NCBI GenBank assembly: GCA_020002185.1 | Contig: CM034531.1 | Span: forward strand, 49,657,629-49,721,628 | DNA length: 64,000 nt | Source: Paraescarpia echinospica | Lineage: Eukaryota > Annelida > Polychaeta > Sabellida > Siboglinidae | Reading direction: 5' to 3' | In this document: in pieces, positions 44,630 through 55,612 of the stretch | How the letters are laid out: every line of letters starts with the position of its first letter | How positions within the stretch are numbered: position 1 is the stretch's first letter | The notes under the pieces: generated by a model | What the model was told of the DNA's origin: nothing | Database searches by the model: none | The model's input: only the letters and a program-made list of their open reading frames with translations | Program-made: the position numbers and the translations under genes

Positions 44630-44865
44630 AAGTTAAGCAGCCGGGGGATAAGAAGTCGTCTATTCCGCGAGTCTCTCGCGGTGAAGTTAAGCAGCCGGGG
44701 GATAAGAAGTCGTTTACTCCGCGAGTCTCTCGCGGTGAAGTTAAGCAGCCGGGGGATAAGAAGTCGTCTACTCCGCGAGTCTCTCGCGGTGAAGTTAAGC
44801 AGCCGGGGGATAAGAAGTTGTCTACTCCGCGAGTCTCTCACGGTGAAGTTAAGCAGCCGGGCGAG
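44630..44865. repeat. 54-bp minisatellite with an internal hairpin, about 4.4 copies
   Basis: Units start near 44630, 44684, 44738, 44792 and 44846 with GAAGTTAAGCAGCCGGGGGA. Each full unit contains CCGCGAGTCTCTCGCGG, a perfect 7-bp stem with a 3-nt loop (in the fourth unit one base is changed). The unit length is a multiple of three, so it reads as an 18-residue repeat (EVKQPGDKKSSTPRVSRG) on the plus strand and as other repeats in other frames. The array ends about 60 bp from the tRNA-Lys gene. Confidence 0.9.
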
Positions 44866-44924
44866 AGCAGGTTAGGCGAAACTAGCAGAAACTGACAAAG
44901 TATGCATGAATAACAAACAAATAC

Positions 44925-45018
44925 CGCCCGATAAGGGACTCGAACCCTTAACCCTCAGATGGCTAAGGAGAATTTCAGCTTTAAAAGTCTGAAGCTCTAC
45001 CGACTGAGCTAACCGGGC
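44925..45018 (-). tRNA. tRNA-Lys (anticodon TTT) with a 21-nt intron
   Basis: The minus strand folds as a full cloverleaf. The acceptor stem GCCCGGT (45018-45012) pairs with ATCGGGC (44932-44926), with discriminator G at 44925. The A box TAGCTCAGTCGG is at 45011-45000 and the B box GGTTCGAGTCC at 44946-44936. The anticodon arm is TCAGA-CTTTTAA-TCTGA once the sequence 44981-44961 is removed. That 21-nt stretch sits one base after the anticodon (between positions 37 and 38), the standard tRNA intron site. No run of four T follows within about 40 nt of the 3' end on the minus strand, so the Pol III terminator is unclear. It is most likely a real gene; a tRNA-derived repeat is the alternative. 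Confidence 0.85.
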
Positions 45019-45224
45019 CACGATAATCACAGGTGCGCCTTGGAGGGTCGCAGTGGCCGTAACGAGATCGGCGGTGATGTGTTTAAATGTCTTTGTGAAT
45101 ATAAAAAACCTCAGAAATATTCACCCTAGAAATATATTAAACATACTAATGCTGCAGTTTTATTCTGCTGTACATACAGCATATGCCCTAATAAATACTA
45201 TAATTTACAATAAGGTCCAGTTCA

Positions 45225-45540
45225 TAGGCGCCGGAACTAAATTAATATTGGGTGGGCTGAACGTAACAGCACCACTCCGCTGTCGGATCATAACACGCGG
45301 AGGTGCTGTCACGGCTATTTTCAACATTTTTGAAGCTCACCAGAAATATCGATTTACATACCCTTCTGGAGGCTTGCCCAAAAACCCCACCTTCAAGGTT
45401 TAAAAAAAACTCGATTTTCACCCCCCCCAGGCTCCCCCCAAATCCACCTTCACGCTCTAAATATTGGGGTGCTAATCCTATCTCCAGCCCCGCACTAAAC
45501 ATATTGGGGGGCTCATCACCCCTCCCAAACCCCCCAGTTT
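45225..45540. repeat. Dispersed repeat remnant with C-rich runs
   Basis: GGCGCCGGAACTAAATTAAT and ATTGGGTGGGCT near 45228-45260 resemble 14825-14861. It is followed by C-rich text such as ACATATTGGGGGGCTCATCA. Open frames here are by-products. Confidence 0.4.
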
Positions 45541-45899
45541 CAGTATGCATTACATCTTGACATCATTGTAATGGCTATAGGTGAGGTACCGGGTAGTTCT
45601 TAAGATATGGGAATAGTTGGCTTGACTTTCATCTTTAAATCTGGCAAAAATATGAATGTCGGCGAAGGTCAGACATGTAGCTTTCGGTTACTCCGTTATA
45701 AAGATACAGGAATAAGAGGCTTTGATCAAAATCGTGAAATTTATAACGCGCCGGTCCAACAATCGTTGCTCACGACGCCGATGGGCGCCATCTTTAAAAT
45801 AGACGGATGTATGAACGACGGTAAAGGTCAAAATTAATATATTTTAAATTGCCGTAGGCCTATCTGAAATCCTCTATTTTGACACCAACTACCTATGGC

Positions 45900-46951
45900 C
45901 AGGCCCGTAGCCAGGGGTGGTTCACGGAGTTCTCGTGAACCCCCTTTTTGTGAACCCCCTTTCTCCAAAATGTGAACCCCCCTCAACATTGCATCTTTAC
46001 GATATGAACCACTTGTTGTATTCCATGTTTCTCAAAAACGATAACCCCCCCCCTCCTAAAAGCTGCTGGATAGTGTTCAAGCATTACAAGGAATGCCAAG
46101 AAAGCCTGAATTGTGCAGATGATAAAGGGATAATCATTATCTATTAAGTGATCATCACTGAATGTATGGCTGAGGGGTCTGTTCCAAATTCCATGTGAGA
46201 AAAGGGCAGTCACTAGAGGAATGTGTATCAAAGGACCATTGCACCCAATTAGCCATGCAGAAGGACTTCACACTATAACATAGTCTCCTGTTATGAAAAC
46301 GCACGAGGCAACAAATACACAAGAAGCCAGTTTTACACCAAATGAAAAATTATGAGTCCTAATTGTAGTCACTCAGAGGTGACAGATGCAGACAAAATAC
46401 TGGTGAGTGAACGGGGTGACGATGATTTAACAATTATGACACACCCACACTCCTCGGTGCCTCGTTTATTATATTAATATGATTATATTCAAAACAATTG
46501 CACACACAGCGAAGGGTTTCGGGTAAATAATCCAGTTATATTAATAACAAACTATCACTGCGTGTTGGCTTTTATAAATACAATTGGGTGTAAATTAGGC
46601 TTAATCAGGCAACAAAATGGGACCAATCTCCACAGACACATGTGAGTCCCACTTTGTTTGAAAACGCACCCCCAAAACGACCTCGTTATGGGCCTGCTGG
46701 GGATGGTAATGTGGTGTTTGTATATAAGATGAAAGAATATAAGACGAAACCACATGGTCCACCAATCTCACACCCACTTCATTGGTCTTCCAGTTAGAAA
46801 TGTAATATTCTGCATCATGAGCCCCCATGTGAACATACGGGGCTCTCTGCATTGTGAAAAAAATATAACCCCAAATGAACTTGTGGCACCCCCTGGAGTC
46901 TGAATTGGTAAAATGTGAACCCCACATTGTAAAAAGCTGGCTACGGGCCTG
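45900..46951. mobile_element. 1.05-kb DNA transposon relic or MITE with 15-bp terminal inverted repeats
   Basis: The left end CAGGCCCGTAGCCAG (45900-45914) is the exact inverse complement of the right end at 46937-46951. Flanks read CTATGGC on the left and CTATGGA on the right, a 7-bp near-match that looks like a target-site duplication. Copies of GTGAACCCCC lie near both ends (about 45935-45985 and 46912-46925) as subterminal repeats. No transposase is recognisable inside. The flanks on both sides carry the same older degenerate repeat (GAAGGTCA at 45665, 45823 and 46996), so the element appears to have inserted into that array. Confidence 0.75.
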
Positions 46952-49257
46952 CTATGGATGTAGGTTAATCCTATAGCGTCTATATCAACGTCCGCGAAGG
47001 TCAAATTTGAACATTTTTGAAATTGCTATTCTACATGACATAGTTGCTAATATATGGCGATATTTGTATTGACAACAGCCATATTCAACACTGAGGGATG
47101 TGAATCACGCAGAAGGTAAAATGTATAATAATATTTGTAATCCTTGACCCCCTAAACCTTCGACATTGACTCAAAAAGTATGGTTCTACGTGAAGAAACT
47201 ATTAGGATATGAGGCAATTGGTTTGGATTTGGTGGCCATTTATAAAAAATACCTGCCAAGCCAACAAACACATTTTTTGTAACTAGGATCTACCTGAACA
47301 GGGAACTTTGCGTCATGAACAATATCCCTGACAGGTAAAACCTTTGCTGGAGGGTTGTCCTGTTAAAGTTTAAATTTCTGAACTTGGCCACGAGACTACA
47401 TCGAGGTACCGCGGTTGAAATGGTTAGCGGATCGACGAGTGACATCACTTGATACATTATGCATGTTGTCACGCACACGTGTCGAGTGGAGACCCGTATG
47501 TCTACGTATACATGCTCGTCTCTGCTGATCAATCTGTAGCGTCCACGAATCTGGTTTTGGTGTCGACATGTATAAGTTCGTTCATAACATGACATCACCA
47601 GGACACTGTCGTATGGTAGGCGTAAAGTAATGTCGGATCAGCACCTAGTTATCCCAATGATCCAGGGCAATTCCGTCGTTTGGCTGCGATATGACAATGT
47701 CAAAATAGGTCGCACTTTTATTGCTACGTTAACGATACAATGTGGGGATTGATGAATAATTAACTTCCATCGTTCGTGAGTTCGTGTACATTTGTTTGCC
47801 CCGTCACCCCTTTTTCAAACAACGACCCCCTAGCTCCCAAACCTACGCATTCCAAGGTAACTACTTGGTAACTTTAAAAAAGGCCAATTGGAAAGGTTAC
47901 ACCTATATGTGAAGTATATTTTATAGCAGGTGCACACAAAGATGTATACAAATTCTATGAACCGGTTTATGCTGTGCCCAACGCCGCCAAACCTCTTTAT
48001 ATGATATGTATAGAGCGACAGCACATTGAATGTCGTGCTCCACCTGCGGCTTATTTCCAAATGTTGCCTCGATTTGAGAGCGTAAATTGACGCAGATAGT
48101 ACGAGATGACGGAAAGCCAGGTCATCCATGCGCGCCAAGCATATCGCCTTGCTAAACTTCCCACCTTCAGAACATGTTGAGTTAATACATTGTTTCCATC
48201 ATGGCAAAGGTACCCAACGAAATATTGCATCTCTAATGTCCAATCTTACGAATTAAAGTTTTGGTTTTCTCGAAATGAATCGATGATCAAGCTGTCGTTC
48301 CTTTGGAGTCCAGAGTTCAGAGAGTTGAACTACCAAAAGTATCCACGAGGAAGGTTAGTTGTAATTCCCAATCATCATATGGCCAAAGTTGAGAGCAGAT
48401 CCATTTTGTTTTAAATACCGATAACAGCAACATTTGCTCTTGTAGCCCCTTTAATTGCAATAGCACTGCGTTTGGAGAGTCAGCGAACAAGCATGCAGAA
48501 GAGAAATGGATCGGGAACAGACTCCAAACACAAGACACAAATCTGACAGTTGAGGACATTGTTTCTACACTCCCAGAGATTATTAAAATCAAGGCATTCA
48601 ACTTCTAGTATACAATTTCTCCATCACGTTTTCGCCTTTAGTTGTTAGCTTGATGTAGTTGACGTTGTCTTCCTACAGTTGTATGTGGAAACGACCAGCC
48701 TTCACTAATTCCCGTATCACCTGTTGTTTGAGATCCGGAGAAAGCTTACATATTCTATGGTGGACAGTATCCTTCAAAATTGAAATGCCTCAAAGACTTT
48801 CAGTACATGTCTCCACAAAAAAACTTGATTGATCATGGTATTGGCACCAGGTGTAATCAGATGATGCCATATAGTAGGAGGCTTATTTTTTCTTGCAGTT
48901 TCCAAAGACACAAGAAATGATGTGTCCACTACATCTTATATACTTTCTAAATCATGTTAGATTATTTGCGTGTTGTGGCACGCGAATTAAAATTACTCGT
49001 GGTCGTAGGGAAACCCTGTGAAATTTACAAACAATCCCAGAGGATCACGACCCGCCCCCCGGTATGAGAACCGCTCTATACAATAATATAGGCCTACAAC
49101 TTAAGTACCGGCTAATACTAGTATCGAGACAGTTCCCAATTCTCGCAATTATTTTGCTGTCTGTAGACTTATTTTGAGCATGAACATATGGCCATATTTG
49201 AGATTGTTAAATATATGCCAAAGAAATATAAATCTGCAAATATATTCAGTGACGTCT
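46952..49257. other. Non-coding stretch, no clear gene
   Basis: I see no convincing gene. Near 48470-48609 the plus strand reads NRLQTQDTNLTVEDIVSTLP before a stop, preceded by a possible acceptor (CTTGTAG at 48441-48447). It looks somewhat protein-like but has no recognised family and no partner exon, so I do not call it. Confidence 0.35.
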
Positions 49258-49261
49258 TTTT

Positions 49262-50010
49262 CTGCAGGCGCAGCGAGGAGTAAGCCCACTGTCAGCGCAG
49301 CAGCGACGAGTAAGCTTGCCATCAGTGCAGCGCGCAGTAAGCCTACAGAAAATAGTGCAAGGAGTAAGCCTGCAATCAGTGCAGCGCGCAGTAAGCCTAC
49401 AGGAAGTAGTGCAAGGAGTAAGCCTGCAATCAGTGCAACGCGCAGTAAGCCTACAGGAAGTAGTGCAAGGAGTAAGCCTGCAATCAGTGCAGCGCGCACT
49501 AAGCCTACGGGAAGTAGTGCAAGGAGTAAGCCTGCAATCAGTGCAGCGCGCATTAAGCCTACGGGAAGTAGTGCAAGGAGTAAGCCTGCAATCAGTGCAG
49601 CGCGCACTAAGCCTACGGGAAGTAGTGCAAGGAGTAAGCCTACAGGAAGTGCAGCGCGCACTAAGCCTACGGGAAGTAGTGAAAGGAGTAAGCCTACAGG
49701 AAGTGCAGCGCGCAGTAAGCCTACAGGAAGTAGTGCAAGGAGAAAGCCTGCAATTAGTGCAACGCGCAGTAAGCCTACGGAAAGTAGTGCAAGGAGTAAG
49801 CCTGCAATTAGTGCAACGCGCATTAAGCCTACGGGAAGTAGTGCAAGGAGTAAGCCTACAGGAAGTGCAGCGTGCACTAAGCCTACGGGAAGTAGTGCAA
49901 GGAGTAAGCCTACAGGAAGTGCAGCGCGCAGCAAGCCTACAGGAAGTAGTGCAAGGAGTAAGCCTGCAGCCAGTGCAGCGCGCAGTAAGCCTACGAGAAG
50001 TAGTGCAAGG
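49262..50010. repeat. 54-bp minisatellite (18-codon period), about 14 copies
   Basis: The unit is a 30-bp half (GTGCAGCGCGCAGTAAGCCT...) and a 24-bp half (GTGCAAGGAGTAAGCCTGCA...). Some units lack the ATCA-type end. The array is open in three frames: ARSKPTGSS-type, VQRAVSLQEVVQGVSL-type, and a Cys/Thr/Arg-rich one on the minus strand. The VQGVSL frame leads, with one stop at 50024-50026, into the BTB domain that follows. A good 3' splice acceptor (CTTTTTCTGCAG) lies just before the array at 49257-49268. Confidence 0.92.
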
Positions 50011-50011
50011 A

Positions 50012-51480
50012 GTCACTTTGGTATAAGGCGACGCTCATCTGCCGTGCCACCAAGACGTTCTAGAGGCGGCTAGTTCATACTTCGCGGCAGTGTTCTCATC
50101 TGGCCTTGAAGAAAGCACGTCGGCAACAGTGCATATGACGATAGACCCGGCAACGTTGTGCGACGTCGTTGAGTATATTTACGGTGCTGGTGTGGAGATC
50201 ACTGTCTCCAGTGCGGAAAGTCTGATCAAGGCCTGTGAGATGATGCTATTGCCGGGAGACCTGAAGACACGATGTGAAGACGTCTTGTCGGAACATGTTG
50301 ACTTGTCTAATTGTGTCCATTTCTTCCGGTTCGCTAAAAGTATCGTCTTGAGTCGCTCGATGTAAATGCCATGCGGGTGATGCTTAAAGAGTTAAACGCA
50401 TTGTCTTTAACGGATGACTTCATGGAGATGTCCTACAGTGAACTAGCCGTGTACATTAGCGACGTCGCGGTCAACAGAAAAGCAGCGTACGACATAAAGG
50501 ACGCAGTGCACACATGGGTGGATCACGACCCGGAGAACAGACGGCCGAAACACCAAGCGAGTCCGGACCGTGTTCGCCGGTCACGCTGGTGCATGCACCT
50601 CCGCCAACAAATGTAGCAGTATGTCACGACTGCTGCTGGCTGGAAGAAGACTGGGTAGATCCGAAATAACGTACGAATGCGATTACTTGGAGCCGACGAG
50701 GGAGTCGTGGATGGTCCTCTCAGAACTACCGCAGTCGGTCGGGCTTGGATACAGCCTGTGCCAAGTGCCGAGCGGCCTGCTGCTGACCGGCGGAGACTAC
50801 GGAGGAGGTGACAAGTGTTGGTTGTTTGAACCGGCTACTAGAAAGTGAACGGAGACCGCGCCTCTACTCACTCCCACAGCGGTGTCGCACTGCACAACGC
50901 CGTCTATGTACTACGACAACAACATGCCACTCGAAGCTGTCGAACGCTTCGACCTCAAGTAGCATCAATGGACGCTCGTATCAGCAATGAAAAAGAAGCT
51001 CTTCCAGCCTGTGACAATGACATCTACGCTATGGGCGGCCTCAACGCAAATGACAACGTTCACCGCAGGCTTTACGCCTACAACACAGAGTCTGGCGTGT
51101 GGCGCTGTCTGGCGGATATGCCAAAGCCGTACCGTACCGGTGCAGTGGTCACGATGCATAGCTACATTTACGTCATCGGTGGCTATCCGTGTTCCTGCTT
51201 CCGATACGACCCGGCCACGGACAATTGGTCGGGGTTGCAGATGCCGCGCTTGCAACACACGTATGCTTCAGAAGTCGAATGACAAGGCCGGATGTTGCTT
51301 GCTGGTGGTGCCAACAGCAACGGCAACGCAACATCTGTCATAGAACAGCATGACCATACCAAGGATGAGTGGTCAATCTGGAGCATGCCGCTTCCGAGGA
51401 AAATGGAACGTCACAGCTTGTTCAAATTCTACATTCCTGATTATTACATAAGCTGTAAGCTATATAAACCAGAGCGGTAA
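50012..51480 (+). pseudogene. BTB-BACK-Kelch (KLHL-like) gene, broken
   Basis: Kelch-like proteins are adaptors that bring substrates to CUL3 ubiquitin ligase. The BTB part reads VTLV, a TAA stop at 50024, then GDAHLPCHQDVLEAASSYFA and AVFSSGLEES, followed by DPATLCDVVEYIYGAGVEIT. The BACK part follows after a frame change near 50345 (MRVMLKELNALSLTDDFMEM, then VHTWVDHDPENRR). Kelch blades follow in other frames: YSLCQVPSGLLLTGGDYGGG near 50750, IYAMGGLNANDNVHRRLYAY near 51030, IYVIGGYPCSCFRYDPATDN near 51170, and MLLAGGANSNGNATSV near 51292. Breaks are near 50024, 50345, 50570, 50848 and 51280. The first half of the BTB is missing and the 54-bp minisatellite sits in its place. It lacks introns, so a single-exon gene or a retrocopy are both possible. 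Confidence 0.8.
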
Positions 51481-51761
51481 CCCGGCGAACCCCGGGTGTG
51501 GAAGTGTTGACGGCTCAAAAGTTTGCGTTGGTCGCACCGTTCAACATAACAGCGGACTCGCGCACCCTGGTCACGGGAATCGTCTGTCGAACCAGTAAAG
51601 TTCTATCGATGGTATATATGGATATGTAGGTAAATGACCAGCGAAAGATGTATATACAAGACGATGCAAACACCATGAGGAAGGAAGAGGGAGTCATGAT
51701 AGACAGGAACAAGTTTAAAGGGACATTTTTTAAATCGATATAATGTCGACATACCAAGTAG

Positions 51762-51764
<3 letters not shown>

Positions 51765-51840
<76 letters not shown>
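51765..51840. repeat. (CA)n microsatellite
   Basis: About 75 bp of pure CA repeat. Confidence 0.98.
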
Positions 51841-51843
<3 letters not shown>

Positions 51844-51899
51844 AGATGGAACCACATCATTTTAACAATACTATGGTGCCATATGATGATATTTTATGT

Positions 51900-52900
51900 G
51901 TCTGAGGTTGCTGGTTGGACCAGCAAGTAGATCAACGTTTATGATACTCCCCAAAACAGGCCATGCGGAATATTTCCATAGACATAGTAAATACACATAG
52001 TAAATACTGGGGGATGTACCCCTGTCGACGCTCTCAAAACCCTCCAACTGCACCCATATGAGGCTTACAAAAAAACCTCCAACTGCACTCTCCCTATCGC
52101 AAAATTATTTGGGAGCTAAACATATCCAGCCACCACCGCCCAAAATATCGGGGGCCTGATCGCCCAAGCAACCCGGTTCCGACGACTGTAATTATACATG
52201 AAGCTACTAGGCCCTATATTCAATGCATGCAACAACTAAACCGTGTTTGCTGACAGCAGAGCGCAGACAGACGACGGTCTTCCGGATGAAGTACCGTTGG
52301 TCAAACCCATCGTTAGTGACATCAGGATGCAGCACGACTTTGTCATCGTCCCTAACAGCTGTCACCGTATCCATGGACCCAGCTACGACATTTTTGTCAC
52401 ATATACTCCTATAGTTTGTAGACAGTTTAAATAACAGGTTTAAGTTATCAGTCTAATACACGAGGTTTTGACATGTCCTCGTCTTTGCTATGTCGGTTTC
52501 TATAGATTGCAGGCAGAGCACTTGCACGGGTCGTCCAGTAGTCGGCGTCAAAGAACGTGGTCATTCTCTCGAGCCTTGCCCCCGATCTGCTGGTTACATC
52601 AGTACTTCTGGCATATCAACCTTTCAAGATGTGGAACAAACCGATTATGATATTTTAATTTGTGTCATTTTTGAATGCATACGGGCACTCAGCTTTAATT
52701 ACCTGGCGTTAGCCATCGACGCTGGTCGGGCGGATAATAAGAGGCATTTTCTTGAAGTTGAAGTTGAGTTAGTCCTGCAATCACGGGGCGAGGACAGCAA
52801 GTGGAACGTTATACACATTATATACCGCACATAATATATACAATGAGTTTTATAAATCTCAAAATAGAACATGAATAAATGGTAACGATCATCCCAGATC
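51900..52900. other. Non-coding stretch with dispersed repeat motif; possible unassigned exons
   Basis: CCCTCCAACTGCACCC occurs near 52042 and CCTCCAACTGCACTC near 52077, with C-rich text after them, like 8600-8800. At 52243-52434 and 52490-52834 are open frames on the plus strand; the first has an acceptor-like CAG in front (52259) and reads MQHDFVIVPNSCHRIHGPSY. I recognise no family, and no splice link between them is secure. Confidence 0.3.
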
Positions 52901-52924
52901 ACCGGACTTGTTGGCAAGTCGCAA

Positions 52925-53065
52925 GCTTTCGAGTCGAGTCGAGTCGAGTCGAGTCTCGAGTCATTTCGCTAACGAGTCCGAGTCGAGTCTCGAGTCATTT
53001 CAGAGAATTTCTAGTCGAATAGTCACCTCTGAAAATTTCGAGTCGCGACTCGAGCCACCTCTCGG
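52925..53065. repeat. GAGTC-type minisatellite
   Basis: Repeats of CGAGT/GAGTC in pure form near 52931-52957, then interspersed with TCTCGAGTCATTTC at about 37-bp spacing. Confidence 0.85.
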
Positions 53066-53904
53066 AATTTCAAATCAAATCTCGTCTCTATTTATTAACA
53101 AACGTTGCACACCGCCCCACGATAGCCAACACACAATCGCATATGTTTACTCGGTTGGTGTACACATGGCGTTTGGCCTACTCATATAGCATGATAATGC
53201 TGCAAGAACAAGAATTGTAGCTGAGGAAGCAGCTTTAAAGATGCATTCTGAGACCGTCCGTCGGACCTGACGACCGGTAATTTCGCAAAAGAATTTTTTT
53301 TCGAATAACTTAATCAAATGCCAAAATGACATATGTGGTAGCAAATATTATGTAACAAATAAATATTGTTCCTAAATATAGTTAACGATGATAGTTCACC
53401 TGAGAACGCAACTTTAAGAATACGGTCGCTACACTGGACGAGGACTTACAGAGTCTAAACACGTGGCGTCTGGTTAAAAGTTAAACATAATGGATACTGA
53501 ATCAAGTTATCCTCAACATTTTCACCTCATAAAACCCATTATTCAGTCCCGGTGCGTTTTTGACGTGCGACTGCAGGCTTATCAAACACCTCCAAATGCA
53601 CTCCGAAAAACTGAAACCTGCAACTACACCTTCCGTGGGGCCTTCTCCGGATACTTGGTTCACAAAACAGGTTATCTTAAGCCGCGAATTCCGTTCCGCA
53701 AGGTATGTTTTACGAGTCCGTTTTCCACGTAGGCTGGCGAAACTCTACATATATTCCATGGATTTGTATGGCAGGTCGTGTGGCCCAAATGTCTCACTAA
53801 GACTAGCTATTCCCCCTGACAAAGGGGAGATCTATTCAAAATACCCTGGGAGGAATATCCAGAGGAATGCGAAATACTGTTATGTATACACCCACGCATA
53901 CAAG

Positions 53905-53921
53905 CACGTATAGACGCACGC

Positions 53922-53953
<32 letters not shown>

Positions 53954-54050
53954 TCGTACACACGCACGTACACACGCACGCGCACACGCACACACGCGCA
54001 CACGCGCACACACGCACGCACACACGCACACACGCACACACGCGCACGTG
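53905..54050. repeat. CACGCA-type simple repeat
   Basis: About 145 bp of CACGCA/CACACG repeat. Reading frames of Thr-His or Arg-Val-Cys repeats are artefacts. Confidence 0.95.
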
Positions 54051-54294
54051 GAGATACGCAGAATATGCCTAGGTATTGCACATAGCATCGCGTGTGCCAA
54101 GCGTGTGATTTCATCTAACCGAGTGGGTGGTCCAATATATAGCGAGTGGTCCACTTCAGCGACATTCGTCATTTGTAAACTAGTATAGTCATTGTTTAGT
54201 TTATCCTTAATCTCATCTTAATATGGTGTAGTTTATTAACATAACATTTATGCCAACAACTAATGTAGTAATGTTCCATGTGTGTCAACTATTA

Positions 54295-54425
54295 CGGTTG
54301 TAGTAGTAGTAATAGTAGTAGTAGTAGTAGTAGTTGTAGTAGTAGTAATAGTAGTAGTAGTAGTAATAGTAGTAGTAGTAATAGTAGTAGTAGTAGTAGT
54401 TGTTGTAATAGTAGTAGTAGTAGTT

Positions 54426-54470
<45 letters not shown>

Positions 54471-54477
54471 GTAGTAG
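54295..54477. repeat. (TAG)n trinucleotide microsatellite
   Basis: About 180 bp of TAG repeat with TTG and TAA variants. In the frames that avoid TAG stops it reads as poly-Ser or poly-Val. Confidence 0.97.
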
Positions 54478-54537
54478 TGTGTGCGCGCGCGGACTGTGCT
54501 GTGCGTGTAGTATGTACGTACATGTAGGTTCGACGTC

Positions 54538-54716
<179 letters not shown>

Positions 54717-54719
54717 TCA

Positions 54720-55610
54720 CATCTGTGGTGAAACTGCTGTTGATTGTGAGTCCGGCCTTCTGACTATAGGCTTATAGGCCGCTTACAGATTTGTTGTTAA
54801 GACGCAATCCGCATACAGAGCTGTCGTGTTTCGCTTAACGACACGGCCGAATCGCGTCGTAAAACAGAAGACGCTGCCCTCGTGCGTTGGCGATCAGAAC
54901 GAAAAATCAGATCAACTCAGCAGGGTGACTAAAAATTACGGCATACGAGGCATTACTCATAACGCAGGAGTTAATGTCGTTTCGTAAGCAGTGCTTTCGA
55001 AATGACGCAATTTGCCTTGTACGTAGTGAATTGTGTAGATTATTTGTACTCGATTAGCAAACTATATTTTGTATTTCCTCTTGAAAGCATACGCTAATGC
55101 TATTTCTTTAATTGTTTTATATTATTCCACCAAAGTTAAATTCACTTGACAGCAGTGAGTAATAACGAACTTCGCATGACAAAACATCGTTTGCTGATGT
55201 ATGAAATAAAAAATGTAATAACTATAAAATCAATTATTAAAGTTAAATGCTTCGACAGTTTAAAACAGCTATAATGTGCAGAACGAGTAATAGTTGAGGT
55301 GATTAAAAGTGGCAGTGTTCTTTACGGGTGTCTTTCTATTCTAGATGTGTTTGAGTTTCTCCAGATTTCATAATATTGCGTGGTAAAACAGAACAAAGTA
55401 TTACGAATAACAATACTACTAGTCCACGAGCTGTACACAGCACAGTAGAGCCTACAACAAGTTGTCATTAAAGGTTTATTAACTGGTTTGGTGTATACGC
55501 CTTCGGTCTGCTTCGTGTATTCTTTTGATTTGTTCTTGTTGATGAACATTTATCACCACGTAAGTTAAACCAAACTATGTTAATTAGTTTTAAAAGTTAG
55601 TGTGAAAAGT
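54720..55610. other. Non-coding stretch, no gene seen
   Basis: AT-rich unique sequence without a recognisable coding frame or repeat. Confidence 0.4.
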
Positions 55611-55612
55611 CT

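Noticed and set aside
44350..44895. A repetitive protein (EVKQPGDKK repeats) near the tRNA gene
   Set aside because: All frames are open because the unit is 54 bp. There is no domain, start context or splice evidence, so it is treated as a minisatellite.
44925..45018. Reading the tRNA-like sequence as a SINE head
   Set aside because: Both ends, all arms and the intron position are intact, and no SINE body or tail follows. I kept it as a tRNA gene with that caveat.
49149..50016. Minus-strand frames of 261 and 256 residues over the 54-bp minisatellite
   Set aside because: The unit length is divisible by three and lacks stops in several frames, so long frames are expected. The plus-strand frame leading to BTB has the better context.
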